Part shown: in pieces, positions 8,221-17,246 of the stretch
Numbering within the stretch: position 1 is the first letter of the stretch
Layout of the letters: the number at the start of each line of letters is the position of its first letter
Source: Hymenobacter sp. YC55
Lineage (GTDB): Bacteria; Bacteroidota; Bacteroidia; Cytophagales; Hymenobacteraceae
NCBI RefSeq assembly: GCF_029433095.1
Contig: NZ_JARNTX010000001.1
Location: 124,001-188,000, forward strand
Direction of reading: 5' to 3'
DNA: 64,000 bases
The notes under the pieces: model-generated
Database searches by the model: none
Told to the model about the DNA's origin: nothing
What the model saw: only the letters and a program-made list of their open reading frames with translations
Made by a program: the position numbers and the translations under genes

Positions 8221-9651
8221 TTATTCGCCGCCGTACTTGCTTTTGCCGCCACCGCCCGCATCCATGCGCACAATGCGCGGCGTGAACGAGCCTAACACAT
8301 CGACTAGGTCGCGCTGGTGGGCCATAACTTGGTGGATATCCTTGTAAGCCATAGGAGCTTCATCGAGGCCGCCGCCAATCAGCTCAATGCCTTGGTCGCG
8401 GAGGTGGCGGCGCAAGTCGCCCTCCGAAATATTCTGCTTGGCTTGAGTGCGCGACATTCTGCGGCCGGCCCCGTGCGAGGCCGATTGAATGGAGTCCTGC
8501 TCGCCCCGACCCCGCACGATAAAGCCGGGCGCGGTCATGGAACCCGGAATGACTCCGAGCACTCCTTGGCCGGCGGGCGTAGCGCCTTTGCGGTGCACGA
8601 TGGCCTCGCGGCCGTCGGGCAGGGTTTCTTTCCAGGCAAAGTTGTGGTGGTTTTCCACCTTCGCTACAGGTTTTGCACCCAAGGCCAAACTTAGGCGGCG
8701 GTGAATGTCGTGGTGGCAGGCGGAGGCGTAGTCGCCGGCCAGGTTCATGGCGCGCCAATACTCCTGTCCTTCCTGGGTATCGAGGTCGAGCCAGGCCAAG
8801 TAGCGCGCCTCGGGCGGCAATGGGCACTTGCTCATGGCTATTTTGGTATAGTGCTGCGCAATGGCGGCTCCCAAACCGCGTGACCCGCTGTGGGAAAGCA
8901 ACCCGAGGTACTGCCCGAGCGGTAGGTCCAGGTCGTTGTCTTCGGTCGTGATGTCCACTATGCCCCACTCCACAAAGTGGTTGCCCGACCCCGAGGAACC
9001 AAGCTGGTTGATGGCGGCTTCGCGCTTGCCTTTCACCACCGGTATTTCCTTGAATTCCGGACGGTCCAGTACCGGGTCGTTGGCCGGGTTCTTAAACACT
9101 TCTTTGTTGCCGAAGCGGGTGTGGTTGTGCAGCAGCTTTTTCAGCTCCTGGGTGCGCTGCTCCAGATAATGCGCTGGCAAATCAAACACCGACAACGCCA
9201 TGCGGCAGCCGATATCCATGCCCACGCCGTAGGGAATCACGGCATTATCGACGGCCAGCACGCCCCCAATGGGCAAGCCATAGCCTTGGTGCGCATCGGG
9301 CATGAGGGCGCCATCCAGCGTTACGGGCAGCTTCATGGCCGTGTCCATCTGCTTGCGGGCGCCGTCCTCGATAAAGGCGTCGCCGTAGCGGCGGTAGTCT
9401 TTTATTTCCGGGTTCAGGCTGACGTCGCGGCTAGGGTCGGGCACAAATTCCTTGGCCAGTTCCCGCCACAGCGAGTCGCGGAGGTAGGCATAGGGGTCCT
9501 CCTTGATTTTTTGGAGCGTAGCCAGGGCACTGCCTTTGTCTAACTTTTTGAGTTGCCGGTCTTCTAAAATATCGAGCGCCAGGTTGATTGCCCGGCCTTC
9601 AGGATAGCCGATTTTGCGTAGGTCGTTGCCGCGCAGCTTGGAAGTTGCCAT
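8221..9651 (-). CDS. rtcB: RNA-splicing ligase RtcB
   Basis: This 476-residue protein matches RtcB, the GTP- and Mn2+-dependent ligase that joins 2',3'-cyclic phosphate (or 3'-phosphate) and 5'-OH RNA ends, in RNA repair or healing of cleaved tRNA. Seen motifs: MPDAHQGYGLPIGGV, GVGMDIGCRMAL, LGSSGSGNHFVEWG, GLLSHSGSRGLG, ENHHNFAWKE, HRKGATPA and SHGAGRRMSR, which hold the metal-binding Asp, Cys and His residues and the guanylylated His. The C-terminus ends in a short Gly/Lys tail. No RtcA cyclase or archease gene is adjacent, so the ligase stands alone here. Confidence 0.95.
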   Translation of the reverse strand: MATSKLRGNDLRKIGYPEGRAINLALDILEDRQLKKLDKGSALATLQKIKEDPYAYLRDSLWRELAKEFVPDPSRDVSLNPEIKDYRRYGDAFIEDGARKQMDTAMKLPVTLDGALMPDAHQGYGLPIGGVLAVDNAVIPYGVGMDIGCRMALSVFDLPAHYLEQRTQELKKLLHNHTRFGNKEVFKNPANDPVLDRPEFKEIPVVKGKREAAINQLGSSGSGNHFVEWGIVDITTEDNDLDLPLGQYLGLLSHSGSRGLGAAIAQHYTKIAMSKCPLPPEARYLAWLDLDTQEGQEYWRAMNLAGDYASACHHDIHRRLSLALGAKPVAKVENHHNFAWKETLPDGREAIVHRKGATPAGQGVLGVIPGSMTAPGFIVRGRGEQDSIQSASHGAGRRMSRTQAKQNISEGDLRRHLRDQGIELIGGGLDEAPMAYKDIHQVMAHQRDLVDVLGSFTPRIVRMDAGGGGKSKYGGE

Positions 9652-9779
9652 GGGGAGAGGATCGGTGGGTGAGGCTAGGTGTAGCGCGGATTCCGTACCC
9701 TGGGTTATGGCCGAGCTTTAATACAGAGGGCTTACTGCACCATCTGCTGAAGCCTTCAACCTCAACCCTCGCCAAGCAT

Positions 9780-9893
9780 TTACGAGCATCTAACTGCAAA
9801 CCAAGCCACCGCTGCTACCAAGGCTACCGATGCCAAGCGTAGCAGCAGAAACACCCAGGCCGGAAGTTCAGGTTTTTGAGGAGAGGAGGTCAT
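9780..9893 (-). CDS. Possible 37-residue single-helix membrane peptide
   Basis: A short frame from ATG 9893 to TAA 9780 encodes MTSSPQKPELPAWVFLLLRL followed by ASVALVAAVAWFAVRCS: a polar N-terminus, one strong hydrophobic helix and a short basic end. This composition is typical of a genuine small membrane protein and unlikely by chance in 58 % GC DNA. No ribosome site is evident, which is normal in Bacteroidota. It lies in the 528-bp space between rtcB and the SRAP gene, where nothing else is recognisable. Function unknown. Confidence 0.4.
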   Translation of the reverse strand: MTSSPQKPELPAWVFLLLRLASVALVAAVAWFAVRCS

Positions 9894-10179
9894 AATGAAT
9901 TGCTGGGGTGAGTTTCTGTTGTAGAAGTAACTAGCTCCCTACCCGAAACGGTTTTGGAATAGGCAAAGTCTTGGCCACGTCGCCAAAGGGGTGCGTTCTG
10001 GTACTACCTGGCGTCTGGTACTCCTTTCCCGGGGGATGTTGCGCATGAGGCGAGGTGGGCCGGGGGTGGAATGCTTCAAATACGAGTATTAGGCCGCTTC
10101 CAAAGAACCCTCGTTCCACCTCAAGCGTTAAGAATAAGTGTCTCGCTGATGCGCTGTTCCACTCTTTCCCATCCTCCTT

Positions 10180-10842
10180 ATGTGCGGCCGCTACACCACC
10201 CTTGCTCCGAAACCAGTTCTCGAAAAACGCTTTGATGCTTCGTTTAAAGCGGAAGCCGACCCTAATTACAACGCCTCTCCTTCACAGCGCCTGCCCGTGA
10301 TTCTCAACACCGAGCCCGGCCAGATCCAGCTGTTGCAGTGGGGCCTGATTCCGGGTTGGGTAAAAGACCTAAAAGCGGCTCCCAAACCCATCAATGCCCG
10401 CGCCGAGACGCTACCCGAAAAGCCGTCGTTCCGGCAGTTATTGCAGCGCCGCCGCTGCCTCGTGCCCGCCGACAGCTTTTACGAATGGCAGGTAACGGCG
10501 CAAGGCAAGGTGCCGCACCGCATTTTGCTGCGCAACGAGGAGCCTTTTGCCTTTGCGGGCCTTTGGGATGAGTGGATCGACAAAGCCACTGGCGAGGTGC
10601 GCCCCACGTTCACTATCATCACCACCGACCCCAACGAGCTGATGGCCCCCATTCACAACCGTATGCCCGTTATGCTGCAAGGCCGCGACGCGGAATTGGC
10701 TTGGCTTGATGATGCCGTTAGCCTAGCCGATCATCAGGCGCTGTTGCAGCCATACCCGGCCGAGCTGATGCGCGAATACACGATTACCACCCGCGTAAAC
10801 TCGCCTGCTAACAACGATGCCAGCGTGCTGGAAGCAGCCTAA
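10180..10842 (+). CDS. SRAP domain protein (HMCES/YedK type)
   Basis: The 220-residue protein is of the SOS-response-associated peptidase family (YedK in E. coli, HMCES in animals). It protects abasic sites in single-stranded DNA by forming a thiazolidine crosslink through Cys2. Cys2 is present in MCGRYTTLAP, which also fixes the start because Met must be removed. Other hallmarks are INARAETLPEKP, RCLVPADSFYEW and the catalytic His in IHNRMPVML. It is a single gene; a strong bidirectional terminator follows. No LexA-type box was recognised upstream. Confidence 0.93.
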   Translation: MCGRYTTLAPKPVLEKRFDASFKAEADPNYNASPSQRLPVILNTEPGQIQLLQWGLIPGWVKDLKAAPKPINARAETLPEKPSFRQLLQRRRCLVPADSFYEWQVTAQGKVPHRILLRNEEPFAFAGLWDEWIDKATGEVRPTFTIITTDPNELMAPIHNRMPVMLQGRDAELAWLDDAVSLADHQALLQPYPAELMREYTITTRVNSPANNDASVLEAA

Positions 10843-10893
10843 GCGCCTGTGGAGTGTTGAAGCTCCCTGGGCTTATTGAATAAACTAATAATG

Positions 10894-10930
10894 AAAAAGC
10901 CCTCCCCAAATTACTTCGGGGAGGGCTTTT
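10894..10930. terminator. Bidirectional rho-independent terminator
   Basis: A perfect stem AAAAGCCCTCCCC / GGGGAGGGCTTTT with a 9-10-nt loop lies between the convergent SRAP gene (+) and the small membrane protein gene (-). A-runs and T-runs flank it on both strands, so it can serve both genes. Confidence 0.85.
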
Positions 10931-10950
10931 CGGTGTATTACCGTCGCAGC

Positions 10951-11304
10951 TTATGCGGCTGGAGTAGGCGTTGGGGTCGGTGCTTTGCTAGGCTTAGCTT
11001 TCGGCTTGTTGTCAGTTTCCGAATTCGATACGTCGTGGGCTTCACCTTCGCCTTCCGTGTCGTTCTGCTGGCTTTCAATCCGGGCTATTACTACCACTGC
11101 GGCAGCAGCCACACCGGCAATACCAAGAATCAGCTGGGTGGTGGTGAAGCGCTGAGCAGCTTTGCGAATCAGCGTGCCGCCGTGCCGCAGCAAATCGTCG
11201 ATTTTGTCATGGTCGCCCTGGAAGATGACGTGGTAAGCGCTTTCCAGCGTGCGAGAAATATCTTCTGGTGCGATTGGGTCGATTTTCTTCTGTAACTGTT
11301 CCAT
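10951..11304 (-). CDS. Small single-pass membrane protein with Pro/Lys-rich tail
   Basis: Starting at ATG 11304 (MEQLQKKIDPIAPEDISRTL) the product has 117 residues; a start 12 residues earlier adds only Thr-rich sequence. The N-terminal half is amphipathic, followed by one hydrophobic helix (ILGIAGVAAAAVVVIARI) and a charged tail ending in KPSKAPTPTPTPAA. I do not recognise a family. The layout (soluble helix, membrane anchor, disordered tail) suggests a cytoplasmic domain tethered to the inner membrane. It is monocistronic, with a terminator just downstream. Confidence 0.65.
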   Translation of the reverse strand: MEQLQKKIDPIAPEDISRTLESAYHVIFQGDHDKIDDLLRHGGTLIRKAAQRFTTTQLILGIAGVAAAAVVVIARIESQQNDTEGEGEAHDVSNSETDNKPKAKPSKAPTPTPTPAA

Positions 11305-11551
11305 TTGTGGCGTTGTGGTAGCGGTTGTACGAGTGAGCACTGCAAGTGGCTAGGCCACTGGAGGGCGTGTACGCAAAAAGCTAGCTTCGGGCTGCCTCAA
11401 TGCCAGGATTTTTACAGGAAAGAATAAAGAAAAATCAAGCTCAACCAGGTAATACAGGCGCAAATTCAACCGGTGTTTCACCAGTAAAAACTCTCTTAAT
11501 CGAGCGGATTTGCAAAATAGCAGCGGTGCAGAGCCCAGCGGTAAAACCGGG

Positions 11552-13138
11552 CTATAACACCACCAGTAGCCGCGAGCTAACGCGTGGCCCTTCCTGCACG
11601 TGGCAGTAGTAAGAGCCGGCTGCAAGCTGCGAGACATCGAGCGGAATCTTGTGCGGCCCGCGGGATAAAGTGCGGTCCAGGAGGCGAACTACTTCGCGGC
11701 CTACTGCATCATACACCAGCACTTGCACGTGGCCGCCCTCACCCGTGAATTCCACCGTGGCTCGGTCCCGAACGGGGTTAGGGTACACGCTGAAGCCCGC
11801 CACGTTGGTTTTGGCAGCCGAAGCCGTGCCATTCACCACCCCTGGCCGAATCACCGGCACATACGGGAACGGACTGGTGGAAGAAGGTAGCAATTCGTTG
11901 ATCGTCGTTTGGGTGACTTTGAACCAGTCTTTGAGGATGCTGGCGTAGATGGCCCGGAAATCGAATTGCATGGGTACTTGGTCGTTCACGCCAGCGTTGG
12001 CGGGCAGCACGGGGTTGGTGCCGTGCAAAACCGGGTTGACGCTCGTGCCAAACACGATGAGCGGAGCCGCCGCACCGTGGTCGGTGCCCTTCGAGGAATT
12101 GGCTTTAATCCGGCGGCCAAACTCCGAGAACGTCATACCCACCACCCGGTCTTGCACGTTCAGGCGGCGCACATCGTCCTGGAAGACCTCCAAGGCTTGG
12201 GAAATCTTGCCGAGCAAGGTAGCGTGCGTACCGGTGGTGGTGCTGCCCGTAGTTGGCACCTGCGCCGAGTGTGTATCGAAGCCGCCAAGGTTGCAAACGT
12301 AGATGCGGGTTTGCAAGCCGCCCGCCACCAGTTGCGCCACAATCTTGAGCTGGTCGGCCAGTGCGTTTTGACCCGCAGTAGGGTAGAGGGGCGAGAGGTT
12401 GGTAGCCCGCCGGGCCGCGGTTTGGATGGCCGTGGTATATACCTGCGTCTGGGCAATTACTTGCCGAATAAAAGTTAGCTCGTGACCGGCTGGCGTGTTC
12501 GGGGCAGCATCGACGCCGCCCGAAAGCAGCTGGTAGAACGACGAAGTACTGGCAATGGCCATACCCATGTTCACGCTCGGCCCCTGCACGCAGTTGCTTA
12601 CCACCGACCCGATACTGATGGCCAGCGGGTCGGGGTTGGCGGTGCTGGGGTAGCCGTTCGGGTAGTCGGCGTATTCGCCGTTGAGGTAGCGCCCGGCCCA
12701 ACCCGAAGTGATGGTTACGTTGGAATCGGAGCCCGAGGTCCAGATGTCGGTGGCCCGGAAGTGCGAGTAGTTGGCATTGGGGTAGCCTACGGCTTGCACC
12801 ACCCCAATCTGGCCATTCTCGTACAGGTTTTTTATGCCAGCCATGGCTGGGTGAATGCCCGTGTTGACGCTAAGCGGCAGCACCTGGTTTTGCGGAATGG
12901 CAATGTCGGCCCGCGCGTTCATCAGGGCCGAATACTGGTCGGTGGGGATTATCATGTTCAGCCCGTCGTTGCCGCCGTTAAGCTGAATAAGCACAAGCAC
13001 CCGGTCGGTTTGCGTGGCCCCGCCTGTTATGTCGAATAACTCGGGCGAAAACCCGTAGGCCCCAATGGGCAAGCCACCGAGCAGCGTGGGCAGCACCGTA
13101 GCGGCAGCCGTGGTCTGGAGGAAATGTCTGCGTTTCAT
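11552..13138 (-). CDS. DUF1501 protein with Tat signal and T9SS C-terminal domain
   Basis: The start at 13138 gives MKRRHFLQTTAAATVLPTLL, a twin-arginine (Tat) signal with RRxFL. The 528-residue body is DUF1501, a sulfatase-like, alkaline-phosphatase-fold family of unknown substrate: VLVLIQLNGGNDGLNMIIP near the N-terminus, FDTHSAQ in the middle, FSEFGRRIKANSSKGTDHGA near residue 370. The last 85 residues (FSVYPNPVRDRATVEF to the end) form a type A T9SS sorting domain, so the protein should cross the outer membrane. DUF1800 lies 105 bp upstream on the same strand; the two families usually occur together. Confidence 0.9.
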   Translation of the reverse strand: MKRRHFLQTTAAATVLPTLLGGLPIGAYGFSPELFDITGGATQTDRVLVLIQLNGGNDGLNMIIPTDQYSALMNARADIAIPQNQVLPLSVNTGIHPAMAGIKNLYENGQIGVVQAVGYPNANYSHFRATDIWTSGSDSNVTITSGWAGRYLNGEYADYPNGYPSTANPDPLAISIGSVVSNCVQGPSVNMGMAIASTSSFYQLLSGGVDAAPNTPAGHELTFIRQVIAQTQVYTTAIQTAARRATNLSPLYPTAGQNALADQLKIVAQLVAGGLQTRIYVCNLGGFDTHSAQVPTTGSTTTGTHATLLGKISQALEVFQDDVRRLNVQDRVVGMTFSEFGRRIKANSSKGTDHGAAAPLIVFGTSVNPVLHGTNPVLPANAGVNDQVPMQFDFRAIYASILKDWFKVTQTTINELLPSSTSPFPYVPVIRPGVVNGTASAAKTNVAGFSVYPNPVRDRATVEFTGEGGHVQVLVYDAVGREVVRLLDRTLSRGPHKIPLDVSQLAAGSYYCHVQEGPRVSSRLLVVL

Positions 13139-13243
13139 ACGTGGTCTGGTAACTGCGTGAGAAAGTAACTGAGTAGAGAGGCTGAGTAGCAGAACAGTGC
13201 TTTCCACTAGCACCGCTCGGTAGCTCAAAGGCACAGTTACTCT

Positions 13244-14974
13244 TCAGCTAAGATGATATTCAGCCAGCCCCATCATGGTGCGCAGCAGAGCCCGAAGCTT
13301 GGTTTCGACGGCCGCTTTTCGGGTGGTATTGGTAGGAGCCGCCAGGTATTGTTGCCATTCCACGGTCCATTCAAAGTCGGGTAAGCCCGGTAGCAGCGTG
13401 TCGTTGAGATACGTGAGCTGGTTAGCCGTTAGGGTGATGGGCAGCAGCAGCTGGGCCAGTTCCGCAATCAGCAGGTTGGGGTCGGCGGCGGTGGCCGGCG
13501 GCAGCGAAAGCACCAAGTCGATGACGTTGATCTTGATGTTGGCGCCGTTGCGGGAGTAGCCGTTGGTGCTAATGAACAGGTCGGTGAGCTGGTTGCGGCG
13601 GGGCAGCGTCACAGCGTTGATCCACATTTCGTAGTACTGCGGGGTTTGCCAGTAGGCGGGCCAGCCCGCTACGTTCGGCGGGTCGCCGAGGTACTGCTGC
13701 TGCACGTTGGTCGAGCTGTTGAGGTAGTCCCACATGCCGTATTGTGCTACTAGGTTGCTGGCCGCCGGAAACACCATCTGCAACTGCCGGCAGGTACCCA
13801 CCGTGAAATCCAGCGGGCTTTTAATCACGCAGCCCATATTCACGGCATCATAGAAATGCTCGCTCGACAGCAAGGTCCGCAGCACGGGTGCCACGTTGTA
13901 GTTGTTGGCAACGAGCAGCCGCGCCAGCGGCTCAATTACTTCCGCCTCGGTGGTAGCGTCAATGACGTAGTACACAAACCAGCGGTAGAGCTTGCGGCAC
14001 AGAAACTTGGCGGTTTCCTGCTGTGCAAATATCAAGGCAATTAGTGCCTTGTATTCCTGGTCGCCGAGGTTGGCGATGGTAGCATTCTGGAAGGCGGCGC
14101 TGAACTGCTTAGTGGTGGTATTATGGCGAGAAGCGGTGTAGTAGCCCGCAATAGTGGTGGTATTGTCGCGCCAGCCGGTAAGCACCTTAGCGGCGGCCTG
14201 CACGTCGGCCTCAGTATAGTTGGTGTAGTTGACGGGGCCAATCAGAGGGCCTTTGCCTACCGTAAACAGCTCCAGCAGCTCGCGGCCATAGTTTTCGTTG
14301 GGAGCGTTGGCCGTGCTTTGGTTGCCGTTGAGGTAGCGGAGCATGGCCGGGGCCACGGTCACTTCCTCGGTCAGCTGCCGGATGTTGCCAAGGGCGTGTT
14401 GCCGAAGCAGCGCGCAATACTGGTAGCCGTAGCGGGCGTCGTTGATGTCGCCAAGCTCAATCACGAAGTGGTTGTGCCAAAATAGCGTCATCTTCTCGCT
14501 CAGCGAGGTACCTTGCCCCACTAGCTGACCCATCCACCAGGCCCGTAACGACGAGCGCCGGGCACCCTCGAAAGTCTGGTTGAAAGGTTCGGTTACCCAG
14601 GTCTGGCCCTGCGGCACGCTCGTATCCGTAGCCGATACGTTGAGAGGCGGAGCAGGCGCAGCGGGAGCAGTAAGTAGCCTGTCCACCACTTCTGCCAGCG
14701 TCTGGCTGGCAGCCGTATTGATTTCGGCACGGGTTGGCCCAAACAGGCAGCGCCGCAATAGGTGAGCCGCTTGCGCATAGCCCCAAGAGCCAGTGTAGAG
14801 GGAAATGCCCGCCAAGGAACGTGGCTCGGTGGGCAAGCTGGTGTTGGCGAAGCGGCTGATGGTTTCGTCGTCGGCGGGCGGATCATCAATGCCTATGGCT
14901 GGGCGCGCCAGCACCGCCGTTATCGGGGCCGCTAAGGTGGTAGCTGGTTTGTTGAGGAAAGCTCTACGGTTCAT
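13244..14974 (-). CDS. DUF1800 protein
   Basis: The 576-residue protein is of the DUF1800 family, which nearly always pairs with DUF1501. The N-terminus MNRRAFLNKPATTLAAPITA is Tat-like. Family features seen: AAHLLRRCLFGPTRAEI near residue 65, MTLFWHNHFV near 160, NYGRELLELFTVG near 225 and FLCRKLYRWFV near 320. It is probably an exported helical protein; its biochemical role is unknown. It is the first gene of a two-gene leftward operon, and the gene product is probably co-exported with the DUF1501 protein. Confidence 0.9.
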   Translation of the reverse strand: MNRRAFLNKPATTLAAPITAVLARPAIGIDDPPADDETISRFANTSLPTEPRSLAGISLYTGSWGYAQAAHLLRRCLFGPTRAEINTAASQTLAEVVDRLLTAPAAPAPPLNVSATDTSVPQGQTWVTEPFNQTFEGARRSSLRAWWMGQLVGQGTSLSEKMTLFWHNHFVIELGDINDARYGYQYCALLRQHALGNIRQLTEEVTVAPAMLRYLNGNQSTANAPNENYGRELLELFTVGKGPLIGPVNYTNYTEADVQAAAKVLTGWRDNTTTIAGYYTASRHNTTTKQFSAAFQNATIANLGDQEYKALIALIFAQQETAKFLCRKLYRWFVYYVIDATTEAEVIEPLARLLVANNYNVAPVLRTLLSSEHFYDAVNMGCVIKSPLDFTVGTCRQLQMVFPAASNLVAQYGMWDYLNSSTNVQQQYLGDPPNVAGWPAYWQTPQYYEMWINAVTLPRRNQLTDLFISTNGYSRNGANIKINVIDLVLSLPPATAADPNLLIAELAQLLLPITLTANQLTYLNDTLLPGLPDFEWTVEWQQYLAAPTNTTRKAAVETKLRALLRTMMGLAEYHLS

Positions 14975-15160
14975 AGGCAGTGTGGTGAGAGTGGCAGGAA
15001 AGAGCTGAAATAAAGCATTGCTCGGACCAGTAGCAAGCTATCTTCTAATGAGTTATTAAAATAGTGAAAGTTTAATGAAGGCTACCTTACAACGTTCACT
15101 CTCTCACCAAAACACTACCCACTGCAGCTGGCTAAGCAGCAGAAACCTGCCACAACAAAA

Positions 15161-15187
15161 AAGCCCCACCGAAAAACGGCGGGGCTT
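15161..15187 (-). terminator. Rho-independent terminator of the protease gene
   Basis: The stem AAGCCCCACCG / CGGCGGGGCTT with an A/T-rich loop is followed on the minus strand by a run of six T. It lies 70 bp past the stop of the trypsin-like protease gene. Confidence 0.8.
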
Positions 15188-15256
15188 GTTGCTATCAGAC
15201 GCTAGGTAGGGTAAGAGGTCTTGTCACCAAGAACCTCTGCTAAGCTACTCTTTCAG

Positions 15257-16417
15257 TTATTCGTAGACCTTCACCACGAACACGTAGTCCTGGAGCTTAC
15301 GAATCTGGTTCGGACGGGAACTGCCCGCCAACTGGTTGCCGCGCGGCAACGTGTATGGATGCCCGGCACCAGCCGCCGACAACGAATCGACCAAGCGCAT
15401 CAGGTACGACGACTTGGTGGCAAAAGCGGCGCTTTGCACGTCCATCTGCCGGCCACTGATTATGCCAATCAGGTTGCCCCGCTCGTCGAGCAGCGGCCCG
15501 CCCGAGTTGCCAGGGTTCACCGGAATGCTGATTTGGTAGAAGGCCGAATCGCCTTCAAAGCCCGAGCGGGCGCTCAGCGAACCATCGTTGAAAACCAAGT
15601 CTTCGCGCGGATAACCCAGCGTGTATACTTTCTCGCCTAGGTCGGCGGTACCGCGCTTAAACGAGTAGGGCAGGCGGCCAAAGCTGCGAAAAGACTTGTC
15701 TTTGATGCGCAGAATGGCCAAATCGTGCGCCACGTCGGTGAACACGGGCTCGGCGCGGAAGCGCTGCTGGTCGCGGCCTTCAATGAGCAGCGAGTCGGCT
15801 CCCTGAATGACGTGGTAGCTGGTTACGAGGTAGCCGTCGGAGGTGAGGGCAAAGCCCGTACCGCTAAACTTGCCTTCCTTAGCGGCTTCGGGCGTATCGC
15901 CTTGGCCCTGAATGGCGCGGTTCATGGCGCGTTGCGTGCGCTTGATGCGCTCTACCTCGCGGCGCAACACGGTGTAGCCGTAGAGAGAAGGCTTTTGCGA
16001 AGCGCGCCACCACTCGATACCGAGCAGCGTGGTAAACACGGCCATTACCGCCACCGACGCCGCTACCATCATGGTAGCGCGGTGGCTCTGCCAGAACTCG
16101 CGCAACTTTTGCTCGGTGCGCGAAATATGCAGCGTAGGCATAGTGGGGTGGCCCGTTTCCAGCACCTCTTCGTCGGAGTGAAGCTTCACGGCCTGCTCGG
16201 CATCAATCTCGGCTTGAATGGCCCGTAGCTTACGGCGCGTGTTCAGCCGATGGCCGTAGCCGCTCAAGGTGCTGGTTACGTCTTCGAATTCGGCAAAGCG
16301 CTGCGCCAGCACCGGGTCGGCGGCGAGGCGGCGCTCCAGATTCAGGCGGGCTGGCATTTCCAGCTCACCTTGTCGGTAGGCGTCAAATAAAGCGTAATAG
16401 TCAGCTTCGGTCATCAT
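15257..16417 (-). CDS. Membrane-anchored trypsin-like serine protease with anti-sigma-like N-terminus
   Basis: In the 386-residue protein, residues 1-75 (YYALFDAYRQGELEMPARLN, then LERRLAADPVLAQRF) resemble the short helical cytoplasmic domain of Bacteroidota anti-sigma factors. Residues 114-134 form one membrane helix. Residues 185-340 are a trypsin/DegP-like S1 protease with His202 (VTSYHVI), Asp232 (AHDLAILR) and Ser305 (NPGNSGGPLL). No PDZ domain follows, unlike DegP or DegS. An ECF sigma gene ends 105 bp upstream on the same strand, so the pair may form a stress-sensing unit in which an envelope protease is itself the sigma-binding membrane partner. That role is inference. Confidence 0.85.
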   Translation of the reverse strand: MMTEADYYALFDAYRQGELEMPARLNLERRLAADPVLAQRFAEFEDVTSTLSGYGHRLNTRRKLRAIQAEIDAEQAVKLHSDEEVLETGHPTMPTLHISRTEQKLREFWQSHRATMMVAASVAVMAVFTTLLGIEWWRASQKPSLYGYTVLRREVERIKRTQRAMNRAIQGQGDTPEAAKEGKFSGTGFALTSDGYLVTSYHVIQGADSLLIEGRDQQRFRAEPVFTDVAHDLAILRIKDKSFRSFGRLPYSFKRGTADLGEKVYTLGYPREDLVFNDGSLSARSGFEGDSAFYQISIPVNPGNSGGPLLDERGNLIGIISGRQMDVQSAAFATKSSYLMRLVDSLSAAGAGHPYTLPRGNQLAGSSRPNQIRKLQDYVFVVKVYE

Positions 16418-16522
16418 AGCATTAGTGCGGGTGGTTGAGGTCCGCAGGTATTAGTAGGGCTTAGAGGGGAGAATAGTGCCGCAAACCACTCGCTTCACTA
16501 CGCTCATCTCTCACATATTCTT

Positions 16523-17113
16523 CTAAGGTTCCGACTCCTGATAATTCGTGAAAAACAATTTTTTCAAGCGTACCAGGCACTTGTACTTCTGGTTTTTGGC
16601 GTTGTCGGCGTTGGTGTAGCCGAACTCCGCCGTGAGTTGCTGCATCGACTTGTCGAGCAGGTAAAAGCCTTCTAAAAGTGAACGACAAGGCTCGCCAATT
16701 AGGTCCAAGGCTTCGCTCATTGTTGCAAAACGCCGGTCCCGCTCTTCTGCCTCCACCAAATCCGCTTCCGCCCCGGTTTCGAGGTAGGGTTCGTGGTCAT
16801 CGAGGTGGCCGCCAAAGCGGGTTTTCTCGGTGAGCCGCTTCAGCCAGAGCCGGCGACACACGGCGTAGAGGTAGGTCTTGATCTGGCAGCTTAGCTCGAG
16901 CGAGCCGTCGCGTACCTTCTCATAGAATACCATTATCCCTTCCTGATACACATCCTTGGCTTCGTCTTCGGTGCCGCTGTTTTGCAGCACGTAGTGCGAA
17001 ATCATAGGGAGGTGCAGTCGGTAGAGCTGCGCCAGGGCCCGGTCGTCGCCGCAGCGGATAGCCGCTACAAACTCGTCGTCGGTGTAAGAATAAGAAGCAG
17101 TGGCCTTCGCCAT
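16523..17113 (-). CDS. ECF-type RNA polymerase sigma factor
   Basis: The 196-residue protein is an extracytoplasmic-function sigma-70 factor. Region 2 spans about residues 15-85 (DDRALAQLYRLHLPMISHYV, KDVYQEGIMVFYEKV, and a Trp-containing end ICRRLW-like segment AVCRRLWLKRL). Region 4 lies at about 130-190 with a helix-turn-helix (LDKSMQQLTAEFGYTNADNA, then AKNQKYKCLVRLKKLF). It directs RNA polymerase to a small regulon. The downstream gene encodes the membrane anti-sigma-like protease, its likely regulator. The divergent small lipoprotein gene begins 133 bp away. Confidence 0.9.
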   Translation of the reverse strand: MAKATASYSYTDDEFVAAIRCGDDRALAQLYRLHLPMISHYVLQNSGTEDEAKDVYQEGIMVFYEKVRDGSLELSCQIKTYLYAVCRRLWLKRLTEKTRFGGHLDDHEPYLETGAEADLVEAEERDRRFATMSEALDLIGEPCRSLLEGFYLLDKSMQQLTAEFGYTNADNAKNQKYKCLVRLKKLFFTNYQESEP

Positions 17114-17246
17114 TCACTTTAGTTGTTAATACAATGAAGGATGCACGGTAACCCGTTTGAAAAACAAATTTTACTGTTGGGTTACCTTTCTAATGGTCGA
17201 GTATTAAGCGTGTTTTTCAGACAAAATTTTTCAAACCTACAACCAA

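Noticed and set aside
9931..10119. 62-residue frame on the minus strand between rtcB and the SRAP gene
   Set aside because: Pro/His/Arg-rich composition, no family-like pattern and no promoter; it looks like chance reading of GC-rich DNA.
12105..12701. Long frames antisense or in other phases inside the DUF1501 gene, and similar ones inside most large genes
   Set aside because: They arise from the high GC third positions of the real genes and show low-complexity Arg/Pro/Ala-rich translations.
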